DNA of 64,000 nt, taken from contig NZ_JABTTS010000002.1 in the NCBI RefSeq assembly GCF_018638295.1, positions 248,001 through 312,000 of the forward strand. The letters are read 5' to 3'. Below the pieces are notes generated by a model that was given only the letters and a program-made list of their open reading frames with translations, made no database searches and was not told where the DNA came from. How positions within the stretch are numbered: position 1 is the stretch's first letter; every line of letters begins with the position of its first letter. Origin of the DNA: Streptomyces sp. CHD11 (GTDB lineage: Bacteria; Actinomycetota; Actinomycetes; Streptomycetales; Streptomycetaceae). Made by a program: the position numbers and the translations under genes. Of the stretch, positions 12,963-22,226 are shown piece after piece.

Positions 12963-14534
12963 ATGTCCTTTCCTCTGCTGACAGCGACGGCGGCGCTCCC
13001 GGCCATCGGGGCGATCGCCACGGCCGCCGTACCGGCCGCGAGGCGCACGGTGGCCAAGTGGCTGGCGCTGCTGTTCTCGATCGCCACCCTCGTACTGGCG
13101 ATCGTCGTCCTGGTGCGGTTCGACCCCGGCGGTGACCGCTACCAGCTCACCGAGTCCCACGCCTGGATCGCGGACTTCGGCGTCCGGTACGAACTGGGTG
13201 TGGACGGCATCGCGGTCGCGCTGATCGCGCTGACCGCCCTGCTGATCCCGTTCATCGTCCTCGCGGGATGGCACGACGCCGACCCGATGGAGACGGGGAA
13301 CAAGAGGTGGCGGCCCACGCAGGGCTTCTTCGCCCTGATCCTCGCCGTCGAGGCGATGGTGATCATGTCCTTCGAGGCCACCGACGTCTTCCTCTTCTAC
13401 ATCTTCTTCGAAGCCATGCTGATCCCGCTGTACTTCCTGATCGGCGGCTTCGGGGACCGTGCCCACGAGCACGGTGAGGAGAAGGGGGCGACCCAGCGTT
13501 CGTACGCGGCGGTGAAGTTCCTGCTCTACAACCTCGCCGGCGGTCTGATCATGCTGGCCGCGGTGATCGGGCTGTACGTGGTCGCCGGAAACTTCTCGCT
13601 CCCCGAGATCGCCGAGGCGCGGGCCAACGGCACGCTGGAGATGGGGACCGGCACCGAGCGCTGGCTGTTCCTCGGCTTCTTCCTGGCCTTCGCCGTGAAG
13701 GCGCCGCTGTGGCCACTGCACACCTGGCTGCCGAACGCCATGCAGGAGTCCACCGCGCCGGTGGCCGTGCTGATCACGGCGGTCGTCGACAAGGTGGGCA
13801 CCTTCGCGATGCTCCGCTTCTGCCTCGGGCTGTTCCCGGAGGCCAGCAAGTGGGCGACGCCGGTCGTCCTCGTCCTGGCGGTCATCAGCATCATCTACGG
13901 TGCGCTGCTCGCGGTCGGCCAGCGCGACATCAAGCGGCTGATCGCGTACGCGTCGATCTCGCACTTCGGCTTCATCGTCATGGGCATCTTCGCCATGACC
14001 AGCCAGGGCCAGTCCGGCGCGACGCTGTACATGGTCAACCACGGCATCTCGACGGCCGTGCTGATGCTGATCGCCGGGTTCCTGATCTCGCGGCGCGGGT
14101 CGCGGCTCATCGCCGACTACGGCGGTGTGCAGAAGGTCGCCCCGGTGCTCGCCGGCACGTTCCTGATCGGCGGTCTCGCGACCCTCTCCCTGCCGGGGCT
14201 CGCCCCCTTCGTCAGTGAGTTCCTGGTCCTGGCCGGCACGTTCACCCGCTACCCGGTGATCGGGATCATCGCCACCTTCGGCATCGTCCTCGCCGCGCTC
14301 TACGTCCTCGTCCTCTACCAGCGGACGATGACCGGCCCGGTGAAGCCCGAGGTGGCCACGATGCCCGACCTGCGGGTGCGGGAGATCGCGGTGGTGGCAC
14401 CGCTGGTCGTGCTGCTGGTCTTCCTGGGCGTCTATCCGAAGCCCGTCACGGACATCGTGAACCCGGCGGTGCAGCACACCATGTCCGACGTGGATATGAA
14501 GGACCCCCAGCCCGAGGTGGAGGCGGCCAAGTGA
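12963..14534 (+). CDS. nuoM: NADH-quinone oxidoreductase subunit M
   Basis: Second antiporter-like proton channel subunit, 523 residues with about 14 hydrophobic segments. The key TM5 glutamate is in YIFFEAMLIPLYFLIG (about 140-155), and the TM7 lysine in AFAVKAPLWPLHTWLP. The ATG at 12963 follows the nuoL stop directly and has only a poor ribosome-binding site, so reinitiation after nuoL is likely. The stop overlaps the nuoN GTG. Confidence 0.96.
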   Translation: MSFPLLTATAALPAIGAIATAAVPAARRTVAKWLALLFSIATLVLAIVVLVRFDPGGDRYQLTESHAWIADFGVRYELGVDGIAVALIALTALLIPFIVLAGWHDADPMETGNKRWRPTQGFFALILAVEAMVIMSFEATDVFLFYIFFEAMLIPLYFLIGGFGDRAHEHGEEKGATQRSYAAVKFLLYNLAGGLIMLAAVIGLYVVAGNFSLPEIAEARANGTLEMGTGTERWLFLGFFLAFAVKAPLWPLHTWLPNAMQESTAPVAVLITAVVDKVGTFAMLRFCLGLFPEASKWATPVVLVLAVISIIYGALLAVGQRDIKRLIAYASISHFGFIVMGIFAMTSQGQSGATLYMVNHGISTAVLMLIAGFLISRRGSRLIADYGGVQKVAPVLAGTFLIGGLATLSLPGLAPFVSEFLVLAGTFTRYPVIGIIATFGIVLAALYVLVLYQRTMTGPVKPEVATMPDLRVREIAVVAPLVVLLVFLGVYPKPVTDIVNPAVQHTMSDVDMKDPQPEVEAAK

Positions 14535-16189
14535 GCGCAACAGCAGCCGTCCACAGCCTGTGGACAACGGCGGCCGCGATCGACCCGATCGCGAAGATCG
14601 ACGCGCCGAAGATCGAATACGGACAGCTCGCCCCCACCCTGATCGTCGTCGGTGCGGCGGTCGTCGGGATCGTGGCCGAGGCGTTCGTACCGCGGAAGTC
14701 CCGCTACTACGTACAGATGTTCATCTCCGTGGTCGCGCTGACCGCCGCGTTCGCCGCGGTCGTGGCGCTCGCCGTGAACGGCTACGCCACGACCAAGGCC
14801 GGTATCGCGGCGATGGGCGCCATCGCCGTCGACGGACCGGCCCTGTTCCTGCAGGGCACCATTCTGCTGACGGCCCTGGTCGGCCTGTTCACCTTCGCCG
14901 AGCGCCGGCTCGATCCGGAGGCGCACGGCAACCGCGTCGACTCCTTCGCCGCGCAGGCCGCGGCGGTACCGGGCAGTGACAACGAGAAGAAGGCCGTCAA
15001 GGCCGGGTTCGCCACCACCGAGGTGTTCCCGCTGCTGCTCTTCGCGGTCGCCGGCATGCTGGTCTTCCCGGCGGCCAACGACCTGCTGACGCTGTTCGTG
15101 GCGCTGGAGGTCCTCTCACTCCCGCTCTACCTGATGTGCGCGCTGGCCCGCCGCAAGCGGCTGATGTCACAGGAGGCGGCGGTCAAGTACTTCCTCCTCG
15201 GCGCGTTCGCCTCGGCGTTCATGCTCTTCGGTATCGCCCTGCTGTACGGCTACGCGGGCTCGATGTCGTACGCGGCGATCGCCCAGGTCGTCGAGGGCAC
15301 CGTCACCGATGTCACCCCGGCGCTCGCCGGCACCATGGGCAACGACGCGCTGCTGCTGATCGGTGCCGCGCTGGTGGTCATGGGCCTGCTGTTCAAGGTC
15401 GGTGCCGTGCCCTTCCACATGTGGACGCCCGATGTGTACCAGGGCGCCCCGACACCGGTGACCGGGTTCATGGCGGCGGCGACCAAGGTGGCGGCGTTCG
15501 GCGCCCTGCTGCGGATCCTGTACGTCGTGCTGCCGGGTCTGCGCTGGGACTGGCGGCCGGTCATGTGGGGTGTCGCCATCGTCACCATGGTGGTCGGCGC
15601 GGTCGTCGCGATCACGCAGACCGACATCAAGCGGCTGCTGGCGTACTCGGCGATCTCGCACGGGGGCTTCATCCTCGCGGGTGTCATCGCGGCCACGCCG
15701 TCGGGCATCTCGTCCGTGCTGTTCTACCTGGCGGCGTACTCGTTCGTGACGGTCGGCGCGTTCGCGGTGGTCACGCTGGTCCGCGACGCCGGCGGTGAGG
15801 CCACGCACCTGTCCAAGTGGGCGGGGCTCGGCCGTCGCTCCCCGCTGGTGGCGGGGGTGTTCGCGGTGTTCCTGCTGGCCTTCGCCGGCATTCCGCTGAC
15901 CTCCGGGTTCACCGGGAAGTTCGCCGTGTTCAAGGCGGCGGCGGAGGGGGGAGCCGTCCCGCTGGTCGTGGTCGGTGTGATCGCGTCGGCCATCGCGGCG
16001 TTCTTCTACATCCGGGTCATCGTCCTGATGTTCTTCAGCGAGCCGCGCCCCGGGGGCCCGACCGTCGCGGTGCCGTCACCGCTGACGATCACGGCGATCG
16101 GGGTCGGCGTGGCGGTGACGGTGGTGCTCGGCGTGGCACCGCAGTACTTCCTGGAGCTGGCCGGAGACGCGGGAGTGTTCGTGCGCTGA
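14531..16189 (+). CDS. nuoN: NADH-quinone oxidoreductase subunit N
   Basis: Third antiporter-like subunit and last gene of the operon, 552 residues. Recognisable are the TM5 glutamate region [16 protein letters not shown] and the TM7 lysine region [20 protein letters not shown]. The GTG start overlaps the nuoM stop as GTGA. The first codons overlie a TCCACAG/CTGTGGA palindrome with a match to the Streptomyces DnaA box (see findings). A strong hairpin follows the stop. Confidence 0.96.
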   Translation: MSATAAVHSLWTTAAAIDPIAKIDAPKIEYGQLAPTLIVVGAAVVGIVAEAFVPRKSRYYVQMFISVVALTAAFAAVVALAVNGYATTKAGIAAMGAIAVDGPALFLQGTILLTALVGLFTFAERRLDPEAHGNRVDSFAAQAAAVPGSDNEKKAVKAGFATTEVFPLLLFAVAGMLVFPAANDLLTLFVALEVLSLPLYLMCALARRKRLMSQEAAVKYFLLGAFASAFMLFGIALLYGYAGSMSYAAIAQVVEGTVTDVTPALAGTMGNDALLLIGAALVVMGLLFKVGAVPFHMWTPDVYQGAPTPVTGFMAAATKVAAFGALLRILYVVLPGLRWDWRPVMWGVAIVTMVVGAVVAITQTDIKRLLAYSAISHGGFILAGVIAATPSGISSVLFYLAAYSFVTVGAFAVVTLVRDAGGEATHLSKWAGLGRRSPLVAGVFAVFLLAFAGIPLTSGFTGKFAVFKAAAEGGAVPLVVVGVIASAIAAFFYIRVIVLMFFSEPRPGGPTVAVPSPLTITAIGVGVAVTVVLGVAPQYFLELAGDAGVFVR

Positions 16190-16208
16190 CCCGCGCCCGG
16201 AGGACGAG

Positions 16209-16250
16209 GCAGCGGCCCGGCACCCCGCGGACGGGGTGCCGGGCCGCTGC
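16209..16250 (+). terminator. terminator of the nuo operon
   Basis: A perfect 19-bp inverted repeat (left arm 16209-16227, right arm 16232-16250) with a CGGA loop begins 19 bases after the nuoN stop. There is no U-run, which is usual for Streptomyces terminators. Confidence 0.85.
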
Positions 16251-16397
16251 CGTGGGCGGGCGCCGGGACACGCCCCGCCTCCCGATGGACCTGTGGACAA
16301 CTCCGGGGCTGTCGGTGCGGGCGCCTATCGTGGACGCAGTGGTCGAGGGACGACGCACGGGGGACAGGACGATGCAGGGACGGGCGGTGCCGCCGGG

Positions 16398-18338
16398 ATG
16401 GCAGTGACGGATGGTGAGGCACTGGCGGTGCTGCACCGGGTCTTCGGGTACGAGACCTTCCGAGGTGAGCAGGAATCGGTGGTCGAGCATGTGATCGCGG
16501 GCGGCGACGCCGTGGTGCTCATGCCGACCGGCGGCGGAAAATCGCTGTGCTATCAGATTCCGGCCCTGGTCAGACCGGGTACGGGGGTCGTGGTCTCCCC
16601 GCTGATCGCGCTGATGCAGGACCAGGTGGACGCGCTGCGGGCACTGGGTGTGCGCGCGGGGTTCATGAACTCCACGCAGGACTTCGACGAGCGGCGGACC
16701 GTCGAGGCGGAGTTCCTCGCCGGTGAACTGGACCTGTTGTACCTCGCTCCGGAGCGGCTGCGGACGGAGAGCAGCCTCGATCTGCTCTCGCGCGGCAAGA
16801 TCTCCGTCTTCGCCATCGACGAGGCGCACTGCGTGTCCCAGTGGGGGCACGACTTCCGGCCGGACTACCTCAGCCTCTCCCTGCTGGGCGAGCGGTGGCC
16901 GGAGGTGCCCCGGCTCGCGCTCACGGCGACCGCCACGGACGCCACGCACCGGGAGATCACCGACCGGCTCAGGATGCCGGAGGCCCGGCATTTCGTGGCC
17001 AGCTTCGACCGGCCCAACATTCAGTACCGGATCGTGCCCAAGGCCGACCCCCGCAAGCAGCTGCTGAGCTTCCTGAGCGAGGAGCACGCGGGCGACGCGG
17101 GCATCGTCTACTGCCTCTCGCGCAACTCCGTGGACAAGACGGCGGAGTTCCTCTCCCGCAACGGCATCGAGGCGGTGCCGTACCACGCCGGGCTCGACGC
17201 GGGGACACGCGCCGCGCACCAGGCGCGGTTCCTGCGGGAGGAAGGGCTGGTCGTGGTGGCGACCATCGCCTTCGGTATGGGAATCGACAAACCGGACGTC
17301 AGATTCGTCGCCCACCTCGACCTTCCCAAGTCGGTCGAGGGCTACTACCAGGAGACCGGGCGCGCAGGGCGTGACGGACTGCCGTCCACGGCCTGGATGG
17401 CGTACGGGCTGAACGACGTCATACAACAGCGGAAGCTGATCCAGTCCGGGGAGGGCGACGAGGCGTTCCGGCGGCGGGCGAACCAGCATCTGGACTCGAT
17501 GCTGGGGCTGTGCGAGACCGTGCGGTGCCGGCGCGGGCAGCTCCTCGCCTACTTCGGTCAGGAGCCCGCCCCGGCGGGCTGCGGCAACTGCGACACCTGC
17601 CTCGTTCCACCGGAGACCTGGGACGGGACGGTCGCGGCGCAGAAGGTGCTGTCGACGGTGGTGCGGCTGCAGCGCGAGCGCGGCCAGAAGTTCGGCGCGG
17701 TGCAGATCGTGGACATCCTGCTGGGGCGGCGCACGGCCAAGGTCATCCAGTTCGACCACGACCAGCTGTCGGTGTTCGGCATCGGTGAGGAGCTCAGCGA
17801 GGCCGAGTGGCGGGGTGTGGTCCGGCAGTTGCTCGCCCAGGGACTGCTCGCGGTCGAGGGGGAGTACGGCACGCTGGTGCTGACCGAGGAGAGCGGGGCG
17901 GTGCTGCGGCGGGAGCGGGAGGTGCCGCTGCGCAAGGAGCCGAAGAAGCCGGCGAAGACCTCCGGGGGACGCGGAGGCGGCAAGGCGAAGACGGCCGCGG
18001 CCGAGCTGCCGCAGGAGCTGCTGCCCGCGTTCGAGGCGCTGCGGGCCTGGCGCGCGGAGCAGGCGCGGGAGCAGGGCGTCCCGGCGTACGTCATCTTCCA
18101 CGACGCCACGCTGCGGGAGATCGCCACGGTGTGGCCCGCCTCGGTGGCCGAGCTGGGCGGGATCAGCGGCGTGGGGGAGAAGAAGCTGGCCACGTACGGG
18201 GAGGGCGTGGTCGCGGTGCTGGCGGCTCTCACCGGGCCGGGGGACGCGGGTGCGGGCTCCGGACCGGCGGGCGGCCCCGACGCGGAGGGCCCCGGCGACT
18301 GGCCCCAGGAGGAGCCGGAGCCGGACGGATGGGAGTGA
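16398..18338 (+). CDS. recQ: ATP-dependent DNA helicase RecQ
   Basis: 3'-5' superfamily 2 helicase for recombination and repair, 646 residues. Walker A MPTGGGKS lies at 42-49, the DEAH box in [15 protein letters not shown] at 139-153 and motif VI as [11 protein letters not shown] zinc-binding CGNCDTC follows near 393-400, then a winged-helix RQC region with a basic linker, and an HRDC domain from about 543 to 620. The ATG at 16398 is chosen because the helicase core starts immediately after it; a GTG at 16404 is an alternative. An exact Streptomyces-type DnaA box lies about 100 bases upstream. Confidence 0.95.
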   Translation: MAVTDGEALAVLHRVFGYETFRGEQESVVEHVIAGGDAVVLMPTGGGKSLCYQIPALVRPGTGVVVSPLIALMQDQVDALRALGVRAGFMNSTQDFDERRTVEAEFLAGELDLLYLAPERLRTESSLDLLSRGKISVFAIDEAHCVSQWGHDFRPDYLSLSLLGERWPEVPRLALTATATDATHREITDRLRMPEARHFVASFDRPNIQYRIVPKADPRKQLLSFLSEEHAGDAGIVYCLSRNSVDKTAEFLSRNGIEAVPYHAGLDAGTRAAHQARFLREEGLVVVATIAFGMGIDKPDVRFVAHLDLPKSVEGYYQETGRAGRDGLPSTAWMAYGLNDVIQQRKLIQSGEGDEAFRRRANQHLDSMLGLCETVRCRRGQLLAYFGQEPAPAGCGNCDTCLVPPETWDGTVAAQKVLSTVVRLQRERGQKFGAVQIVDILLGRRTAKVIQFDHDQLSVFGIGEELSEAEWRGVVRQLLAQGLLAVEGEYGTLVLTEESGAVLRREREVPLRKEPKKPAKTSGGRGGGKAKTAAAELPQELLPAFEALRAWRAEQAREQGVPAYVIFHDATLREIATVWPASVAELGGISGVGEKKLATYGEGVVAVLAALTGPGDAGAGSGPAGGPDAEGPGDWPQEEPEPDGWE

Positions 18339-18410
18339 GAGCCGTGGGCCCCGGCGTGGGGTGCGCCGTGAGGTGATGCGGTGTCAGTGCCCTGTGCCAG
18401 AGTGCGGGAC

Positions 18411-19301
18411 ATGAGAAATCCTGACGAATTCCGTGCAGCGGCCCGCGAGTTGGGCGTGTCCGACGCTTCTCTCACACTGATACTCAAGCATCTGCGGCCC
18501 GCCTACGCGCTGAGTGTCGGGGACGGATCGGCGGGGTGGCTGGGCGGGTACCCGGAGCTGCCGGCCGGCATGCCGTGGGACGGCGAGCAGGTCCTCGTCG
18601 CCGCCGTCGACCTGGCGGCTCTGCCCGAGCACTCCCTGGACACCGGGCTGCCGGGGGAGGGCCGGCTGCTGTTGTTCGCGGAGGAGTACATGGACAGGTT
18701 CGCCACGCTGGACGATTACGACGGATCGACCACCCTCCCCTACACGCTGTACATACCGCCGGGGACGGAGACAGTCGCCTGGGACTCCTCCTCCGGGGGC
18801 GAGTTCTTCGTCCTCGATCGCAGGCCGCTCCAGGCCGAGACCGTCTGGGACCTGCCCGAGGACATGCACCTGGACAACTTCTTCAGGGACCCGGCGGACA
18901 TGGACGCCGAGGAGCGGGAGATGTACGAGGAGGCCGTGGCCCTCGACGCGGCGGTCGAGGAGTTCCGGTCCCTCGCCGGGCATCTGGCACCCCTGGATCT
19001 CGCCGACTCGTACTACGTGAAGCTGTGCGGAGTGGCGCACCCCCAGCAGGAAAGTGTGGAGACCGCGGTCGTCGACCGGCTCGAGGAGCGGAAGGAGGTG
19101 GGCGCGATCGGCCCGTATCCGGACGCGTACGAGTCCGGCTTCGTCACCAGGGAGGAGCAGGAAGCGGCCTGGAAGCCCCTGGCGGAAGCCGGCCAGAACG
19201 GTCTCTTCCACGAGGGTGACGGGGTGCTGTACTGGATGGTTCCGGGCGTCGACCTGGCCCTCGGCAGGTTCGACCGCACCGAAGTGGTCTACCAGTGCTG
19301 A
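18411..19301 (+). CDS. DUF1963-like hypothetical protein
   Basis: Soluble 296-residue acidic protein. The order of an N-terminal helix, the phrase WLGGYPELPAGMPW and a following beta-rich segment with LLLFAEEYMD resembles the DUF1963 (YwqG-like) family. No enzymatic role is known to me. ATG 18411 is chosen because a CAGAGT -10-like hexamer sits seven bases upstream, the pattern of a leaderless transcript. A GTG at 18381 in the same frame, with a GAGGTG site, would add ten residues. The gene faces the M56 peptidase gene tail to tail. Confidence 0.75.
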   Translation: MRNPDEFRAAARELGVSDASLTLILKHLRPAYALSVGDGSAGWLGGYPELPAGMPWDGEQVLVAAVDLAALPEHSLDTGLPGEGRLLLFAEEYMDRFATLDDYDGSTTLPYTLYIPPGTETVAWDSSSGGEFFVLDRRPLQAETVWDLPEDMHLDNFFRDPADMDAEEREMYEEAVALDAAVEEFRSLAGHLAPLDLADSYYVKLCGVAHPQQESVETAVVDRLEERKEVGAIGPYPDAYESGFVTREEQEAAWKPLAEAGQNGLFHEGDGVLYWMVPGVDLALGRFDRTEVVYQC

Positions 19302-19324
19302 CCACCGCGCGGTGACGGCGGTGG
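19302..19324. terminator. short bidirectional hairpin between convergent genes
   Basis: A CCACCGC/GCGGTGG stem (7 bp, 9-base loop) fills the 42-base gap between the convergent DUF1963 and M56 genes. It is weak but well placed. Confidence 0.4.
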
Positions 19325-19343
19325 ACGCCTGACGACAGGTCTC

Positions 19344-20285
19344 CTAGGGCAGAGTGCTCAGCAGGCCCGGGGCGAAGGTGATGAGCAGCGGTACGAGGGG
19401 GACCAGACTCGCCGCCGTCGTGGTCAGGACGCGGTCGCGGCGGCCGAGGCGGGGCGGAGGTTCCAGGAGGCGGTCGACGCGCTCCCCCAGCAGGCGGTGG
19501 CTGGAGGCGCAGGAGAGCACACCCCGGTGCTGGTTGAGCTCGATGAGCGCCAGGGCGGTGGTCAGATGGCCGCAGCGCCGGGAGGCCGTGTCGTCGGCGG
19601 ACAGCTCGACCAGACGGTGGGTCTGGTCGCAGAAGTGGGCGAACAGCGGGATCCGCGGAAAGCCGGTGGCCAACGCCGTGGAGAGGTGCAGCAGCCAGTC
19701 GTGGCGGGCGCGGGCGTGACCGCGCTCGTGGGTGAGGACGGCGTCGAGCTGGTGGTCGGTGAGGCGTTGCAAAGCGCCGGTGGTGACGATCAGCTGGGGC
19801 GGACTGCCGGGCATCCACCAGGCGTCGGGGTACTCGTCCTCCAGTACCAGCAGGGGACCGCGGGAGACGGGGAGGCCGGCGGGCAGATCGGGCGCCCGCT
19901 CCCGCAGGAGCGCCCGGGACCGGGCACGGCGGCGGCGGGCCTCGACCAGTTCGCGTCCCAGCACGGCCGTCGTCCAGGCCGCCCCGCAGGCGAGCAGCAC
20001 GGTGAGGACGGCAGTCCAGGGCGAGGCGGCCGACAGGTCGTAGGCCTCGGACACGGCCGGCGGGGCCGGAGCGAAGAGCTGGGCGCGGACGGTGCCGAAG
20101 ACGGCCGCGGCGCCCAGCGCGAGAGCCGTCAGACAGCACAGCAGCACGGTGGCGACCAGGCACTGCCACACCCACAGCCCGACCACCGGCTCCCGTTCCG
20201 GCCAGGCCGCCCGGGTCAGCGCCCGGGGGACGGGCACGGCGGCCGTCACGGCGACAACACTCAGCAGGAGCAGGCAGAAGGCCAT
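19344..20285 (-). CDS. M56 (BlaR1-like) membrane metallopeptidase
   Basis: Integral membrane zinc protease of 313 residues. Hydrophobic segments lie near the N-terminus (about 1-18, 36-60, 92-115) and at the C-terminus. The catalytic motif HERGH sits in the conserved context VLTHERGHARARHD. In many actinobacteria such genes are paired with a BlaI-type repressor, but none is adjacent here, so its partner and signal are unknown. ATG 20285 is preferred because the protein then begins with a hydrophobic helix. The longer frame to 20414 would add 43 residues encoded largely by a 9-bp tandem repeat. Confidence 0.8.
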   Translation of the reverse strand: MAFCLLLLSVVAVTAAVPVPRALTRAAWPEREPVVGLWVWQCLVATVLLCCLTALALGAAAVFGTVRAQLFAPAPPAVSEAYDLSAASPWTAVLTVLLACGAAWTTAVLGRELVEARRRRARSRALLRERAPDLPAGLPVSRGPLLVLEDEYPDAWWMPGSPPQLIVTTGALQRLTDHQLDAVLTHERGHARARHDWLLHLSTALATGFPRIPLFAHFCDQTHRLVELSADDTASRRCGHLTTALALIELNQHRGVLSCASSHRLLGERVDRLLEPPPRLGRRDRVLTTTAASLVPLVPLLITFAPGLLSTLP

Positions 20286-20327
20286 GCCACGGGCTCCGGA
20301 TCCTGTCGGAAGGGACGGCTCGGGGGC

Positions 20328-20372
20328 GTGCGGGTCGTGCGGGTCGTGCGAGGTGTGCGAGGCGTGCGTGAG
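20328..20372. repeat. five-copy 9-bp tandem repeat
   Basis: Five near-identical 9-base units (GTGCGGGTC twice, then GTGCGAGGT, GTGCGAGGC and GTGCGTGAG) lie just upstream of the M56 peptidase start. They would sit in the 5' leader of that gene. Confidence 0.8.
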
Positions 20373-20480
20373 AAGGGGGTGCGTGGGCGCGCGGACACGC
20401 GCACACCGCCCCACGCCGATTATGACGGCGAAGGGCGGTGTGAGTCAGGGGGCTTCGGGGATCGGACAGGGCCGGCAGGG

Positions 20481-21695
20481 TCAGGGCGCGGGGACCACAC
20501 GTCCCGTGACCTCGCCGAGGCCCACCCGCACGCCGTCCGGCCCCGGTGCCCAGGCGGACAGCGTCACCACGTCCCCGTCCTCGAGGAACGTCCGCTTGCC
20601 GTCCGGGAGTTCGAGGGGCTCGCGGCCGTTCCAGGTCAGTTCCAGCAGCGAGCCGCGCTCCCGCTCGGTGGGGCCGCTCACCGTGCCGGAGCCGTACAGG
20701 TCACCGGTGCGCAGCGAGGCGCCGTTGACGGTCATGTGGGCGAGCTGCTGGGCGGCCGTCCAGTACATGGTCGAGAAGGGGGGCTCGGAGACGACATGGC
20801 CGTTGACGGTGACGGTGATCCGCAGGTCGTAGCCGCCGGGTTCCTCGTCGGCGTCGTCGAGGTAGGGCAGCAGCTCGTGGGTGCGCTCCGGCGGTGCCAC
20901 CCGGGCCTCCTCCAGCGCGTCCAGCGGGGTGATCCAGGCGGACACCGAGGTGGTGAAGGACTTGCCGAGGAACGGGCCGAGGGGGACGTACTCCCAGGCC
21001 TGGACGTCGCGGGCGGACCAGTCGTTGAGGAGGCAGAGGCCGAAGACGTGGTCGCGGTAGTCGCCGAGCGGCACCGGACGGCCCCGCTCGGACGGTGCGC
21101 CGACGACGAAGCCGACCTCGGCCTCGATGTCCAGCCGGACGGACGGCCCGAAGACGGGGGCGGCGTCGGTGGGCGCCTTGCGCTGGCCGCAGGGGCGGAC
21201 GACGTCGGTGCCGGACACCACGACCGTGCCGGACCGGCCGTGGTAACCGATCGGCAGGTGCTTCCAGTTGGGGGTCAGTGAGTCCTCGGCGTCGGGCCGG
21301 AAGATCCGGCCCACGTTCCGGGCGTGGTTCTCCGAGGCGTAGAAGTCGACGTAGTCGGCGACCTCGAAGGGGAGGTGCAGGGTCACCTCGGACAGCGGGT
21401 GGAACAGCGGCTCGACGGTCTCCCGGTGCGCGGGGACGGTCACCCAGGCCGTGAGCGCCCGCCGTACGTCCGACCAGGCAGTACGGCCCGCCGCCAGCAG
21501 CGGGTTCAGGGTCGGCCGGGCGAGCAGTGAGGCGTAGGGGGAGCCCAGCGCGTGCGCCGCCGCGCCGGCGTCGAGGACGTGGTCGCCGAGCCGGACACCG
21601 ACGGTCCGCTCCGACGAGCCGGGAGGAGAGAACACGCCGTACGGCAGATTATGCGGGCCGAAGGGGTCGCCCTCGGGGACATCGAAGGGGGGCAT
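20481..21695 (-). CDS. fahA: fumarylacetoacetase
   Basis: Hydrolyses 4-fumarylacetoacetate to fumarate and acetoacetate, the last step of tyrosine/homogentisate degradation. The 404-residue protein has the N-terminal SH3-like domain, then the catalytic region with FYASENHARNVG and LPIGYHGRSGTVVVSGT. Metal ligands appear in DIEAEVGF and LLNDWSARDVQAWEYVPLG. ATG 21695 gives the family's usual N-terminus (MPPFDVPEGDPFGPHNLPYG) and has a GCGAGGC site upstream. No other tyrosine-degradation gene is nearby. Confidence 0.93.
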   Translation of the reverse strand: MPPFDVPEGDPFGPHNLPYGVFSPPGSSERTVGVRLGDHVLDAGAAAHALGSPYASLLARPTLNPLLAAGRTAWSDVRRALTAWVTVPAHRETVEPLFHPLSEVTLHLPFEVADYVDFYASENHARNVGRIFRPDAEDSLTPNWKHLPIGYHGRSGTVVVSGTDVVRPCGQRKAPTDAAPVFGPSVRLDIEAEVGFVVGAPSERGRPVPLGDYRDHVFGLCLLNDWSARDVQAWEYVPLGPFLGKSFTTSVSAWITPLDALEEARVAPPERTHELLPYLDDADEEPGGYDLRITVTVNGHVVSEPPFSTMYWTAAQQLAHMTVNGASLRTGDLYGSGTVSGPTERERGSLLELTWNGREPLELPDGKRTFLEDGDVVTLSAWAPGPDGVRVGLGEVTGRVVPAP

Positions 21696-22226
21696 CGGGT
21701 GCTGCCTCGCTTTCGTGTGCGCAGGTGCTCCACGTGTCCGTGGCCGTGCCACACGTTACGGGTGCCGCGGCGGTCTTGGGCAGAGCGGGAGGGGTGATGC
21801 GGCGGCGAAGCGGGTGCGTGGGCGTGGAGACGCGGCCCCAAGAGCGTCACGCGCCGCTGGTTCCGGCCGCCGGACCGCGGCGGGTGCAGGCGCCGTCGCA
21901 CCCGCTCGACGCGACGACCGGGGTGCGCGGTGCGTTCGCCGCGTCGCGCGGTTCCCGCCGGCGTTCCCGTTCCCCCCCGCCGAGCTCCTCGGGCCGCGGC
22001 ACGCGCGCGTCCCCTGCTCACCTGCCCCCGGGTCAAGTCGCCCTGGACTCCGGGAAGGTACCGCCCGGTCCCGGGTGGACGGTGGAGAGCGGACGATGTT
22101 CCTGCCAACCGGTGAAACAGTCATGAACCGGTCCGTACCCGGTGCCCACGGAAGGGGAATCGCACCGAAAGCGAGCGGATACGAGCACCGTGAATCGGAC
22201 GGTCGTGTTGTCCGTATTCTCTGATC
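21696..22226. other. intergenic region between fahA and the HAD gene
   Basis: 531 bases between divergent genes with no credible coding frame. Near the fahA side is a 6-bp inverted repeat, ACGTGT (21732-21737) and ACACGT (21751-21756), that overlaps a possible minus-strand -10 (TAACGT). Near the right end, TATTCT at 22215-22220 sits six bases before the next start codon. The rest shows nothing recognisable. Confidence 0.5.
22215..22226 (+). promoter_or_regulatory. leaderless-type -10 of the HAD gene
   Basis: TATTCT lies six bases before the ATG at 22227 and there is no ribosome-binding site, so transcription probably starts at the start codon. No clear -35 is seen. Confidence 0.5.
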
